Source: Acanthosoma haemorrhoidale (taxonomy: Eukaryota; Arthropoda; Insecta; Hemiptera; Acanthosomatidae). From it: a stretch of 64,000 nt of DNA. The stretch lies in contig OV884009.1 in NCBI GenBank assembly GCA_930367205.1, positions 35,907,841 through 35,971,840 on the forward strand. The letters are read 5' to 3'. The position numbers were made by a program, and so were the translations under genes. The notes under the pieces were generated by a model. The model was not told where the DNA came from and searched no databases. It saw only the letters and a program-made list of their open reading frames with translations. Below, in pieces: positions 24,796-35,996 of the stretch; the first letter of the stretch is position 1; every line of letters begins with the position of its first letter.

Positions 24796-25221
24796 TTTAT
24801 TATGATAAAATTACAATTTGCCTCATTGGGCAATAATTAAATGTGATAAATGTTTTCATTCACACCATATTTACAATTTTCATTCACTTGCTCATTCATA
24901 CAGTATTTACAAAGGGCCCAGAGACCTCCCAAATCCACATGGTTGTCACCTCCGTCGCGTGCGAAAGAGGAAGCGGAGTATTGGGAAGTCCCCCACGCTC
25001 CCCCACCAGCCGCGTCACCGGTTACGAGCCAGTGGAGGCTGACCTAGAGCGCAAAAACCACAGACGCTCAGGACATGATTGGAGAAACTGGCCATTGCCA
25101 GGGCTCCCACTGTTATGCATTTATATCAGGTCACTAGGCCACTGCCGTTTTAGTCTCCGAGGAGGATTATAGGGATGAGTTGTACAGTGCAATGACCGTG
25201 GTAGGGGATTAGGTTAGTTGG
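24796..25221 (-). mobile_element. Jockey-type LINE 3' end (family A copy 4)
   Basis: Antisense copy holding the whole UTR and the last codons of the reverse transcriptase ORF (the tataatcctcctcggagact region in sense). Several overlapping open frames of 65-109 codons lie over it on the plus strand. They recur, mutated, in other antisense copies (33.5, 40.7, 54.7 and 56.3 kb) and are antisense UTR, not genes. Confidence 0.9.
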
Positions 25222-26404
25222 AAAAAATACGTTTATATGAAGAGGGTAGCAGAATGACTTAATAACGGTAATTGGCGAACTTTAATTCTATTTCTCTATG
25301 GATACAATAACAATGAGTATGTCCATTCATTGAATAAAATAAAGATATGATATAATTAGACAGAATCATTGTTTATTAATATTTTTCATTTACATTTGAT
25401 TTCATCTTTATATTGTAATGTTATTTGTAAGGAGTAGTTCGAGAAAAGGATTATTTTATTATATACAGTATTAAATGATATCAAATAAGTTATAAAAAGA
25501 TTAATTTCAAACAAGTGAATGTAACTGCTGAGAAATTTGTCAGTAACTGAAACAGGTGAGTGTAACGCTGGGAATTCATTTGTATAGAGATGCTTGAAAG
25601 AAGATGTCAGCTGTTTTAAAATAGCATAGAGAGGTGTTGATGAAGATTTGTTGCAGTTTGCGGATAGTCAAACATATTTGACGTGAGGGCACCCATAGTT
25701 CGTATTTCCTTATATATCATATTCGCATGTATCTCATTTCTTTGTATTACCTCGTATCGTTTCATACATCATATTTGCAGATTGGGAGAATCTATAGGAG
25801 GCCATTGTAGCAGCATTATATTTGGAGCGTCAAGATCAACAAGCACAATGCTTGGGCTGGAGCAAGACAAATAGAGAAAGAAAAATTGTGAAGAAATTAA
25901 AACAGTATATGTCTTATAATTTTTTATTTTATGTACATCTTTGGTTGCTTATAATTTTTTTTTTATCATCGTCAATGAAGGTAACTTAAGTGTATTTATT
26001 ATTATGTTAGGTCCCATATTATGAGCACATTTTACAGTAATATTTGCTAGTACAACATTATTATCTATGGCTGCGGGGAATACGGGAATGCTCCAATTAA
26101 CCTCAAAACGTTTACTTTTATGGTTTGGTGAACTTTTATCGCCACTTAAAGAAATGGATATTATTCATTTCAAATGTATTTGTCCTTACATGTTGCAAAT
26201 AGAGCTCAAACATGCAGTTTGCAGTAATCTAATTTAAAAATTAAAATTTTTTTGTTATTCTTTCGTTTGAATCTAATACCTATAATGATTAAAAAATAGC
26301 TATCATCTAAGTGTTATCTTTATTATTGAACAAATTTTAAATAAAAAAAACTCAATGATTATACATTAACATGTATCGAATAACAATTTCTTTATTTTAA
26401 TATT
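25222..26404. other. AT-rich non-coding DNA
   Basis: No gene or shared repeat recognised. Confidence 0.45.
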
Positions 26405-26726
26405 TTATATACCCTACATTCTAGAACTCATCCCTTCCAAGTTTACGAAATTCCACAGTAGCCTTTCCAACCACCCTAATCCTGTAGCACAGTCACTGCA
26501 CTGCGTCACTCATCCCTATAATCCTCCTCGGAGACTGAAACGGCAGTGGCCTCGTGACCTGCTATAATCAAGTGACAGTGGGAGTCCTGGCAATGGCCAG
26601 TTTCTCCAATCATGTCCTGAATGAATGAGCGAGTGATTGATGAAATGTAAATATGGTATGAATGATCGTATATCTTAATTACTTATTGCCTAGCAAGGCA
26701 GATTGTAATTTTAGCACAATAAAGGA
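26405..26726 (+). mobile_element. Jockey-type LINE 3' end with internal deletion (family A copy 5)
   Basis: Sense copy starting within the reverse transcriptase C-terminus (taccctacattctagaactc) and ending at ttttagcacaataaag. About 150 bases of UTR are missing between catgtcctga and atgaatgagcgag, where the junction sits in the shared word TGAATGA. Confidence 0.9.
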
Positions 26727-28205
26727 ATTATATATATATAAAAAAAAATTTTAATATTTTGTAGTTGTTTATGATAATTAACATTATACACATGAAAAGG
26801 TAAGTAACAAAACTTTTTGCGATGTCAAAAACAAGGCTAGACGGTTAATTTTTTTTTTAGCTAAAACATTTGTTTGATCAATACATTTTTTTCACGCCAA
26901 TCTATTGTTCCTCTATTGTCACATTAAAATTTTTAATTTTCAATTCCAAGTTCTGTATTTTTAGGTTGTTAATGATTGAAAAAATATAAATCCAAAAAGT
27001 TATTGCAGATGAGTCTAAAATTACGTAATTATGATGACTCACAAAGGGTTCCAAAAAATCCAAGAAAGGATTACTACTAGGTTTTTTTTTTAAATCTAGC
27101 CGGATCGTGAGAGGTTTTGATATGTTATGTTCATGTGGATGGTTTTTTATAGTTATAATTTACATGCTTTATATATTCAATGGCTTTAGTGATGTAGTAT
27201 TATGTTTTTAAATCATTAGCTAACATTTAATTTTAATTCATATTGGTTCTGTTACCATTGTTAGTTTATTCAGTTTATGTTTAAAATTAGTAAATAGTTT
27301 TATGTATTACGGTAATAACATACTCAGGTTAAACAGACCAAATGCTGGTGATTACATAAGTATCAATATTTCTTATCTCCACTACTACATGATACTTGCG
27401 ATAGAGTGTGTACGCATATAATACAAATAATTGCAGATGTTAATATGTTCCCCCTGATATTTTATTAATTATATTATTTGTTTATTTCGGTTATTCTCTG
27501 TTGTATCATTAGTACTAGGGGCTTTAGATATGGGTTTCTATGACCAATACCTTGAGAATTAAGTTGACTTTCTCTCGATCCCATTAGTGGGACAGAACCC
27601 TTCTCAGTTTATTGTGTTGGTTAGTTTACCCTGGGGCATCGGTACTATGCCAATTGTATTGTCAAATAATTGTGCACGAACGTGAATTCAAATTGCTCAT
27701 AGTAATTCTATGGTGATAGAATCCTTAGCCTTAGCTGTTTACGTAACGTTAGAAATATCACTGAAGCTGAGTATAGTACATTTTATAAGCGAAAAGACAG
27801 ACACTATGTATTCATTGTATCGGATCGGGAGGAGCTCATAAGTACAGAGAGGTCGGGATGTATATTTTAACGCAGGCGGTCACATCTTGCCCTGGCCGGC
27901 ATTTGCATAGCTTCCCCGTCGTGCAGCTAATCCCCGACGCAGCCGGACGATGGGCCGCCAAGTCAATCCCCTTTAATATCAGCAGCTTTACATATTAATG
28001 TAGTGCAGGCTGCTGGTGTATTAGTGTTGGCCAACGCCCCTCCCCACCCTTCAATTTATATCCGGCAAAAGTTACAGTAAAATAGTTCGAGAGAACGGCG
28101 GCGAAGGTGGAATTTCCATAGATTTAACCTCCTTGGTACAATGCGTCTCGCAGTCTTTCAAAACAGGAAGATGGCTGATAGGTAAATGTTTATTTGAGTT
28201 GTCTT
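26727..28205. other. Non-coding DNA with a GC-richer island
   Basis: The segment 27840-28130 is GC-rich against its flanks and contains gcagctaatccccgacgc (an Otx/bicoid-type TAATCC core), an atttgcat octamer-like word, and many CG dinucleotides. It has no copy elsewhere in the window and could be conserved regulatory DNA. The remainder is AT-rich and unremarkable. Confidence 0.35.
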
Positions 28206-28689
28206 TGTGAACAATAGTAAATGCCACTTATTACGTCAGAAACAGAACCCTCCATAATGATCTAAGTATATCATACATTCTTTAACTCATCCCTTCCAAC
28301 TCCATGAAATTCCGTAGTAACCTATCCAACCACCCTGATCCCCTAGCACATTCATCACACTGCACCACTCATGCTTATAATCCTCCTCGGAGACTAAAGC
28401 GGCAGCGGCTTCGTGACGGTGGGAGCCCAGGCAATGAATGGCCAGTTTCTCTATTCATGTCCTGAGCGTACGTGGCTCTCGCACTTTTAGTCAGCCTCTA
28501 CTGGCTCATATCCAGTGACGCAGTTGACAGAGGAGCCTGGGGGGCTTCCCAAAACTCCACTTCCTCTTTCGCATGCGAGAGAGGTGGCAGCCATGTGGGC
28601 TGTTTGTAAATACTGTATGAATGAGCGAGTGAATGCAAATTGTAAAAATGTTATGAATAAGAACATTTGTCAGAATTATCATAATAAAG
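28206..28689 (+). mobile_element. Jockey-type LINE 3' end (family A copy 6)
   Basis: One of the longer sense copies. It begins at gtgaacaatagtaaatgcca, corresponding to the conserved IVNAPYYVSN region of the reverse transcriptase C-terminus. It passes the stop, holds the complete UTR and ends near caggaattatcataataaag-like sequence. Frameshifts and substitutions disable the coding part. Confidence 0.88.
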
Positions 28690-28754
28690 TTTGTTTATAT
28701 AGTTCTCTTTGTGCTTCCAAAACGGAAATCTTAGTGATAGGATAGAAATAAAAT

Positions 28755-29060
28755 TGTTCCGGTAGTGTTGTTCAAGACTTTTATAAATAACAATGATGTT
28801 CAGATGACAGATTCAGGTCTGGGAAATAAAAATAATCTTTCTAGGAAAAAAAATTATAATAAAATAAAAAATTTTTAGCTGTATTTAGCAAAGAAAGTAA
28901 TACATGGATCCATAAAAAACAATAGTATGAAGAAGTCTGTACAATACAATACGACATTAAACGATAACCATTAAATCAACACAAAAAAATAACATACAAC
29001 ATAAATATAAAATAGTAGAAACCAATAAAAATAGCAGTCAAACGTATTTACATAAATTTA
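28755..29060 (-). mobile_element. CR1-like LINE 3' UTR (family C copy 3)
   Basis: Shares caatgatgttcagatgacag with the 3' terminus at 13226-13250, and then the gtacagtatgacattaaa-like and caacataaatataa-like blocks. UTR only and more diverged than copy 2. Confidence 0.6.
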
Positions 29061-29524
29061 ACAATTATATAAAAATACGAAATTAAGCCGCGCTGCTTCT
29101 ACTTCACGTCATTTTACTGATTACCACTAGATGGAGCTATCAGCAATACTCTATAAAGTGAGACGATAGAGAAAATTTACATTAAGTAATTAAATTTGTA
29201 ATTAGAGTGTAAATAGAGAAGTGATAATTATAAACTGTAATTGTCGTTTCTTTGTTTACAGCTAAGTTTGTGTAAATAGTGTGAATAATTGTTATAATAT
29301 AAAATATAGTTAATAAAATTGCTTTCTTTGTTTACAGAGTTTTACGAGATCATTTTATTAGAGTTCGAATAAAACATGTGTGATTGATTGTCATAACTCT
29401 TGTATAGTAATGATTAAAAAATTATGCAATAATTGATTTGAAAAAAAACAAGAATTTGGTGAATTTCACAACGAAAAAAGTTGGGGACACCAGTTTCTCA
29501 AAGAATTATCAACATTTTTCGTTA

Positions 29525-30170
29525 AAAAAACCTCACCTCACAGCAGTCCTAACGCAAAGAAACTAACGACACGGCTGAATAAATAGGCAAGCCCACACGA
29601 CCGTCCGGTCATACAAGAAGGTAGGTAGGTGCATGAATGGAATCTTTAATCGCCACTTTAATTACAAGCTCATCAAAATCTTGGACAAAATATGTTTCTA
29701 CCACCAGTTTCGCATTGCACGGTACTTCAAATAGAAGCCCCGAAGATGCTAAAATATATGTTGTATTGAAGGATGTGTAAATAATTGTTTGTTTTGTTTT
29801 TTTGAACGTATCTTTCCATAGATTTTTTATTTATTTATTCATATTTATTTTGGTTGCAACGTTTTAGGCTACAGACATTTCTTCTTGAAAAAAAACACAA
29901 AAAGAACCCCCTATCCTCACAACAGTTAAGAAACTATAGACAAGCACTCAAAACCATCTGGTCATAAAATAACATTTTTTCTCACTTGTATGTCCATCTG
30001 CAACTATACATCATATGTTTCCCAACATGATATGAATAGCATAAATGATTATAATTATCAACAGTCGCTAAACCTCGTCATGAAAACAGGGCTCGACGTT
30101 TTCCCCAATCTCACCTGTAGGGATTTAAATTAAAATTTTACTCGACGGCTCTGCGATGCTAAATATAAAT
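29525..30170. repeat. Diverged direct repeats, possibly Penelope-type pLTRs
   Basis: The words around 29530-29620 (cctcaccncacagcag, aagaaact, accgtccggtcat) recur at 29905-29970 (ctatcctcacaacag, aagaaact, accatctggtcat). Those at 29735-29757 (gatgctaaaatata) recur at about 30157-30170 (gatgctaaatata). The two copies are in the same orientation, about 380-400 bases apart. A degenerate hammerhead-like signature lies between them at 29853-29887 on the minus strand (caagaagaaa, spacer, aaaacgttgc). Penelope-like elements carry such direct repeats, but no reverse transcriptase is visible here. Confidence 0.3.
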
Positions 30171-30496
30171 CCAACCCAATGAAAAATTATGAAGGGTCAT
30201 TTATAAATTAGCAAATAATTAAAAAAATAATTATAATCAAAATTATATGACTGTGGCACCAAATAAAATATCTTGAATTAAACTCATGCCTTAGGTTGGC
30301 ACTTTAATCCACCATAATTGCAAACTGTCATAAAAATTTTCAAACTTCAAGTTTAACATTGTATTAAACTTCTACTAAAAGCCCTGAGAAGAAGCTAAAA
30401 TGAAAAATAAGTAAGGGTCTCTTACAATTACTTTGTAATTGTTCACAATCAGACATCAGTTTGTGTATCTCACAGAGGACTTAACACCATCCAGTA

Positions 30497-31349
30497 CTTG
30501 GGTTGGAAGAAAGTGATTTCGGTTTGCACTAGTTGGTAGCTTTATGTTTGTTTTTATTATTCTTTTGTTAATGTTAGAACTTTCTTTTGATATTTGGTAG
30601 TCGATACCTTTAGATTGCTATAGAAATAAATTCCGTGTTAATTTGTTAGTTTTAACATGGAGTGCAAAAATAAGCATTTTCAACACATTTTACTTTTTTA
30701 TTTTCATAAAGGCAAGAAAGCGGCTGAGGCTCACAAAGAGAAATGTGAAGTTTATGGTGTTGATTTTTTAACAGAACGCACGTGTCAGAATTGATTTAAA
30801 AATTTTCATTCTGGAAATTTTTCACTGAAAGATGACCAACGTTCTGGTCGACCTTCTGAAGTTGATGATGACAAAATGAAAGGCATAATTGAATCGAATC
30901 GTCATATAACTGTGCCAAAGATTAAAATCATATAATACGTCTTGGGCTTGTTAAGAACCACGATATTTGGGTTCCGCCACGACAATGAGAGGCCTCACAC
31001 ATCTTTAGCAACGCGTATGAAACTATTGGAGCTTGGTAAGGAAGCGATGTCGCATACCCCATACTGCCCGACCTTGCACCATCGGGATTATCATTTATTT
31101 CGAAGTTAACAAAACCTCTTAAATGGTAAAATATTTAGTAATAACGATGACCTCAAATTGCACCTGATTGCGTTTTTTGCTGATAAGGACCTGAAGTTCT
31201 ATGAGCGCGGGATCGTGAAGTTACCAGAAAGATGGCAATAGGTCATCGAACAGAATGGAAGATCTTTGACTGATTAAAGTTCATATTTTGTACAAAAAAA
31301 ATTGAGTTTTATTTCACACTAAAAAACCGAAATTACTTTCTTGCCTTCT
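30497..31349 (+). mobile_element. Mariner DNA transposon, internally deleted
   Basis: Terminal inverted repeats are recognisable: aagaaagtgatttcggttt at the left and, inverted, caagaaagtaatttcggttt at the right. Each is bounded by TA (30495-30496 and 31350-31351), the expected mariner target duplication. The 853-bp length is well short of the roughly 1.3 kb of an intact mariner, because the central part of the transposase gene is missing. Confidence 0.85.
30657..31277 (+). pseudogene. Mariner transposase pseudogene
   Basis: Starts at an ATG and encodes the helix-turn-helix N-terminus typical of mariner transposases, with GKKAAEAHKEKCEVYG, then ERTCQN, and DDQRSGRPSEVDDDK. After ITVPKIK the frame breaks and about 150 codons are deleted, including the first catalytic aspartate. 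The sequence resumes at RHDNERPHTS (second catalytic block), then the SPDL-like and DYHLFRS blocks carrying the third catalytic region, and ends with a QNGRSLTD tail. At least one more in-frame stop is present. It cannot encode an active enzyme. Confidence 0.88.
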
Positions 31350-31351
31350 TA

Positions 31352-32390
31352 TTAGATATGACTCAAGATTTTGTTGAGCCTAAGTGAAGGTGTACAGAAA
31401 AGTTTTGAACTGTGTTCTATATTGTTACCAATTTATCTTCGTTGTCAACTTACTGTCACAACTCAAAGGGAAGATTTATAATAAGACATACTAATTTAAG
31501 AATTGTGTATTTAACATCAACAAAGAACATGAAACAAATAATGTAACCTAACAGGGTGGTTATCAGAGACAGTGTTGGCTGTATCATAACACAATATAAA
31601 ACACTATTTATTAACACTGCCTGACATGTGAGACTGGGGTGCCTCCGGAGCCCGCTCCGGGGACCCTGGGGTCTGCTCTCGTTCTTGTACTCTCTCGGGC
31701 TCGCATCGGTGGGCTCCATGAAATGAGTTTGAATATTAAAACAACGGCTTTGATGACCTGAGGATTAAAACCAAAAAAAAACATACTGAATAATATCTTA
31801 AAGTAGTAATTGAGTGATATTTCTTTGAAGTTTTTGTTTTATTAACTATTGTCAGTAAAATGGTCGTAGTTGAGTGATTTACAACCAGTGTTAGCAAAAG
31901 GTTGTCCTTGTCATTGGTTATCGGTCGCGCAGGTTTATTGCCGGTTTTATGACGCAGTAAACGTAAAAAGGCTTTATCATCAGCGAAGGGGCGTCAAATA
32001 TTGAACCCTCGTCCACTTTCTATAAAGTAAGTCAATAGGTACCAATTCCCGTACAGGACCTTACTGACTACTCACTGCCGGGTCCCTGTTAACTCACGAA
32101 AGCGTGTTAGCGGTGAATTTTAAACACCTGTTGCTTCAACTCGGGACATAGCCTTGCCATTGATGCATGGTGTAAGTAAATTATTGCGGGGGATCTTTCT
32201 TAGCTACTTAAGACACTGTGTTTCAATTACCAAATTAAGAAAAAATGCCGGTATAACATTTTTATTGCTTAATACAATTGTCTCATGATAATTCGAACTC
32301 CACGATAAATCAAACTCAATATTTCTAAAATTGACTGCTGTACCTTGGGTTTCGAATTACCAATAGTTGGCGGTATAACATTAGAATAGA
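31352..32390. other. Non-coding DNA
   Basis: A short GC-rich pocket at 31630-31720 (ggagcccgctccggggaccc) stands out but is unassigned. No gene recognised. Confidence 0.4.
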
Positions 32391-32392
32391 AA

Positions 32393-33190
32393 AAGAAAAA
32401 TACCTTATTCTGGGACCATATCCCTCCATGAATATCAATTTGGAACAGATAACGAAATAAAATTTTAGCTAGAAAACTATAAATAGTGATTCAAAAGTAC
32501 AGTTAAAAAAATTGACCCCCCCCCCAAAATAAAACTTTAAAGTTGCTTACATAGTGTCAAATGAAACAAAACTTTAACATTTACATATGTTAGTAGTATG
32601 TTTTTTGGGAGGTTATTTCTCTATATAAATAAGTGGATATTTCAGTTTTAAGTATTAATTGAATTTCAGAGGTCTGGCGCCTGGCAACTCTATATGGCTC
32701 TTGTAGCATAAAATAAAGAAATATTCATATACAAGACAAATAAACGATATCAAATTGATGTTTAAAAAAAATATATACATTTTGATATGTACAAAAACGT
32801 ATTGCATAAAAAATAGTAGATATAAAGACATTATTCTCTTTCCAGCAAGGCTTCTGATAACTGGTGAGGTATGGGCATTGGAAGGTTTCGAAGGCACGTA
32901 AATGTGTCGTATATTAGGAGGGAGGGAATTCCAGTGAAGGGGAGGACAAAAAAAGGAATTGACTGCTGCAGTTCCATCCGAAGGATTATAAAAATCAGAA
33001 AGAGAAGATATTTTCCTAGAATGATGAAAGTATTATTATATTAGATGATTAGTAGAATTATGAAATGAACTGCAGATTGTTAGTATAGAGATGAGGAATA
33101 ACGGTTTGTATAAGGTACGAGTAACATTCATATAAAATTTGGTGTTAGGGCTGTAATAAAGATTTATTACTCTATGAAAGCTTCGTTTTT
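32393..33190 (-). mobile_element. CR1-like LINE 3' end (family D copy 1)
   Basis: On the minus strand, frames around 32900-33060 read KISSLSDFYNPSDGT and WNSLPPNIRHIYVPSKPSN. WNSLP preceded by a hydrophobic SFF motif is the conserved C-terminal end of CR1-like reverse transcriptase ORFs. The region toward 32393 is the 3' UTR and is colinear with 40302-41290. It is broken by frameshifts and truncated at its 5' side. Confidence 0.75.
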
Positions 33191-33383
33191 AAAGAGCAAT
33201 TATATATTTTATATTTAGGCGACAGCTCCTCAAGCATCTTAGAGGATCCCCTGTTTCCCTGTTTCCTTCTTTTACGCCGGGGAGGTGACAGGTAAGTTTA
33301 GAAGATGCCTGGCTTTGTACCTATGTCTAAATTGAGTAAATTGTGTTAACCACAATATGAAATTTTTTTTTCAGAATTTACAT

Positions 33384-33870
33384 CTTTATTGTGATCGAAT
33401 TACAATCTTCCTTATAGGGCAATAGGTAATTGTGATTTTCTCATTCACACCATATTTACCTTGAGAAGAGAGTCTTGTGAAGTCCCCCACACTCCTCCGT
33501 CAGCCGCGTCATCGGATACGAACCAGTGGAGGGTGACCAAGAGTGCAAGAGCCACAGACGCTCAGGACCGGATTGGAGAGAAAGGGGTCCCACTGTCACG
33601 TATTTATAGCAGGTCACGAGTCGACGGTCGCTTTACTCCCCAAGGAGGATTGATTATAGGGGTGTGTGGCTCAGTGTAATGACCGTACTAGTGGATTAGG
33701 GTGGTTCGATAGGTTAAAAGGGAATTTCATGAACTTGGAAGGGATGATTTCAAGAATGTAGGGTATATTTAGACATGAAGAAGGGTTTTATTACTGATGT
33801 AATAAGGGGGATTAGCTATTGTTCTCAGGACTTTTGATTAAAAGGATTGGATATTTGATGTTCGGTTTTT
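33384..33870 (-). mobile_element. Jockey-type LINE 3' end (family A copy 7)
   Basis: Antisense copy containing the complete UTR (with a deletion of the tcattcatacaatatt block near 33460) and about 60 codons of the reverse transcriptase C-terminus up to the tcaatccttttaatcaaaag region in sense. Multiple frame errors. Confidence 0.9.
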
Positions 33871-34505
33871 TTTTTTCAAATCAGATTTAGAGAAGTACAG
33901 TTATGAGGAACAGAGCCAGAGATAACAATTTCTACCTGGAAGTATTTTCCATGATATTATTTATATCTGCAGCCAGTTAGTCTGGGAGAACGATGCTAAG
34001 AAATAAGGCATGGTTATCAACTTTCTTTTTTTAACAACGACCAATTGTTGGCTGTAGCGAGATAAAAAGATATAGTAATTATCAGCTCGTTAGGCCCGCC
34101 TTCTGGGAAGAAGGGTATTTGGATTAACTTCTCGTAAAATTCCTTATCCGGAACATAAAACCTCAGCCAAAATGGTGCACCTCTCTACCCACTGTCATTC
34201 ACTAAGTCTCTCTGCCTAGATCCGACTTTTATATTGTATAACTAGTCACTATAGTTCCAAAATTTGCTTATAACAGGCATTGATTATTCCTTTACCATCA
34301 TCATTAACCTTTTGAACACCATCTAACCTTCGTGCACTTACATGAGGATGGTTTTATCAGAGACGAAGCTTCATGTAATCACTCATTTTATTATTAAAAC
34401 CAAATTCTGAAAAATCTTGCTAGATCCCTTAATGAATGTAAGACAAAGATTTATAAGTTCCGATATAAAATACATGAGTATTTATTTTAAGTATATATAT
34501 ATATA
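33871..34505. other. Non-coding DNA upstream of the Gypsy element
   Basis: No gene or repeat recognised. It ends in a short TA tract (about 34492-34505) which served as the integration site of the Gypsy element. Confidence 0.45.
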
Positions 34506-34690
34506 AGTTAAAGCCAGAGGCAAGTTATGTTGTAAACTAATACGATCATGGGAGGTAAACAACCCATGATCCTATGTAGGTCGGATTACTAAGGAGAATA
34601 AAGTAGTCTTTTACTGGAGTCACAGTGTGTCCGTGTTTTTTCCTCTGTCATTATTATATTTTTATCACACTTAACCGCCGACGATTAACT
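34506..34690 (+). repeat. 5' LTR of the Gypsy element
   Basis: 185 bp, bounded by AGTTAA and TTAACT. Contains a perfect 9-bp inverted repeat (gatcatggg at 34544-34552 and cccatgatc at 34563-34571) and an AATAAA at 34597-34602 that may act as the polyadenylation signal. It differs from the 3' LTR by one A/G and one C/G change near positions 34618 and 34636. Confidence 0.97.
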
Positions 34691-34707
34691 GGTGCCGAAA
34701 CCCGGGA
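34690..34707 (+). promoter_or_regulatory. tRNA primer binding site
   Basis: TGGTGCCGAAACCCGGGA begins at the last base of the 5' LTR. TGG is the complement of a tRNA CCA end and the rest has the form of a tRNA T arm and acceptor 3' strand. This is where reverse transcription would start. I do not assign the specific tRNA. Confidence 0.85.
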
Positions 34708-34811
34708 GATTACGGGAACCTCGTACGGCGGCGTAGAAAGTAATTGTTTTTTTTTCTTTCTCTCTAATTTTTTTTTCTTAATCGTCTCCTCTCTTTTACG
34801 TTTTTAATAAC

Positions 34812-35996
34812 ATGCCAGAGGGAGTGTTACGACCCGCGGTGCTAAGTGGAGCTGCAGATATACCTCAGTTGCCTCAAACGACGATGGCAGCGGCTCACGC
34901 GACTACATTAGCGTGGATGAAGATTCAGGCGATCACGGCTCAGGATATGAGGAAGTCCATTTCCGATCTGGAGAGATTCGCAGGTGAGACCGGGGAACTG
35001 AATCATTTCCTTAAGGGGGGTAACCGGCTGATGATGTGGATAGAAGGAAAACGGACGGAGGATTTAATAACTGAAGGAGATGCCGATTCACTGAGAGCAG
35101 CTCTGGTGTGCAGAGTTAAGCGGAGCATTCTGAATATGATCCAGGCTGACGAGGAGACCTCATGGACCATAGTGAAGGAGCGGCTGAAGAAAGCATTCGG
35201 CGGGGGAAGATGGACCCCGGAAGAGGATATTTTTAAAATGTTCCGGGAGACGAAGAGGCACCGACAAACAAACGGGCAGTTCGCCGGAACACTGCTGGCT
35301 CAATACAATGGCATCACGGAGAAGATGCGGGAGACATTGAACGCGGCAGAGGTAGAGGGCAGGATGGCGTTTTTGTCTACAATACTGAAGGTGCAGCTAG
35401 CGAAGGAAACAGGAAGAAAGGAGGCGTTACCTAGAGAGCGCACGTTTCTAGAATGCGCTCAAGAAATGGTGGACACCAGCGCCAGAGAGGAGGAAATTAC
35501 AGTTGGCGAGGAAGAAATGGACTGGAGGAAAGTAGTATATAAAAGGCCCAAAATCGCGCCGGTCACATGGAGGAAGAAGGAGGTAGAGTACGGTAGAAGA
35601 GAGAGGGCAGCAGTGGGAGAAAGGAGCCGAGGAAACGCGGGACGCCCCAGGAGAAGGGAAGACAGGAAGTGTTATGAGTGTGGGAAGACAGGACACCTTG
35701 TAGCTAAGTGCCCACGCACTAGGTGCTTTGAGTGTGGCACGGAGGGTCACGTAGCAAGACAGTGCCCATATATGAGCCCACGCAGAAACGTGAACCGTCC
35801 CGAGCCAATGGAAATCAATGCTCAGAGAGTGTGGAGGAGGGAGAGACATCAGTCAGAGGCTTCAGAAACTTCGGAAATCTCCGAAACGGACAACGAAAGG
35901 GAAGAGCCAGGAAGCGGAGTGGGCTGTGGAAGCGGCAGTGCCCGGAGGAGCGGCCGACGACAGGCGACGGAGGAGAGGGGAGAACGCGAGATCTGA
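34812..35996 (+). CDS. gag: Gypsy Gag polyprotein
   Basis: A 394-residue intact frame starting with ATG after a leader of about 120 bases and ending in TGA. Gag forms the cytoplasmic virus-like particle that packages element RNA. Residues about 45-220 are alpha-helical capsid-like sequence of the retrotransposon Gag type, with a FAGTLLAQYN segment. The C-terminal third is highly basic (RR/KK-rich). Two CCHC zinc knuckles of the CX2CX4HX4C form lie at residues about 287-300 (CYECGKTGHLVAKC) and 305-318 (CFECGTEGHVARQC), the nucleocapsid RNA-binding module. A Glu/Arg/Ser-rich tail follows. Base composition is much more GC-rich than the flanking DNA. The stop is the only thing separating it from pol, which continues in the same frame. 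Confidence 0.95.
   Translation: MPEGVLRPAVLSGAADIPQLPQTTMAAAHATTLAWMKIQAITAQDMRKSISDLERFAGETGELNHFLKGGNRLMMWIEGKRTEDLITEGDADSLRAALVCRVKRSILNMIQADEETSWTIVKERLKKAFGGGRWTPEEDIFKMFRETKRHRQTNGQFAGTLLAQYNGITEKMRETLNAAEVEGRMAFLSTILKVQLAKETGRKEALPRERTFLECAQEMVDTSAREEEITVGEEEMDWRKVVYKRPKIAPVTWRKKEVEYGRRERAAVGERSRGNAGRPRRREDRKCYECGKTGHLVAKCPRTRCFECGTEGHVARQCPYMSPRRNVNRPEPMEINAQRVWRRERHQSEASETSEISETDNEREEPGSGVGCGSGSARRSGRRQATEERGEREI

Noticed and set aside
24818..25172. Three overlapping plus-strand frames, up to 109 codons, resembling frames at 33.5, 40.7, 54.7 and 56.3 kb
   Set aside because: All are the antisense of the family A 3' UTR. They are shared because the repeat is shared, and the frames are disrupted differently in each copy.
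35448..35849. 133-codon minus-strand frame inside gag
   Set aside because: Shadow of the GC-rich gag coding strand. The zinc knuckles and domain order fix the plus strand.
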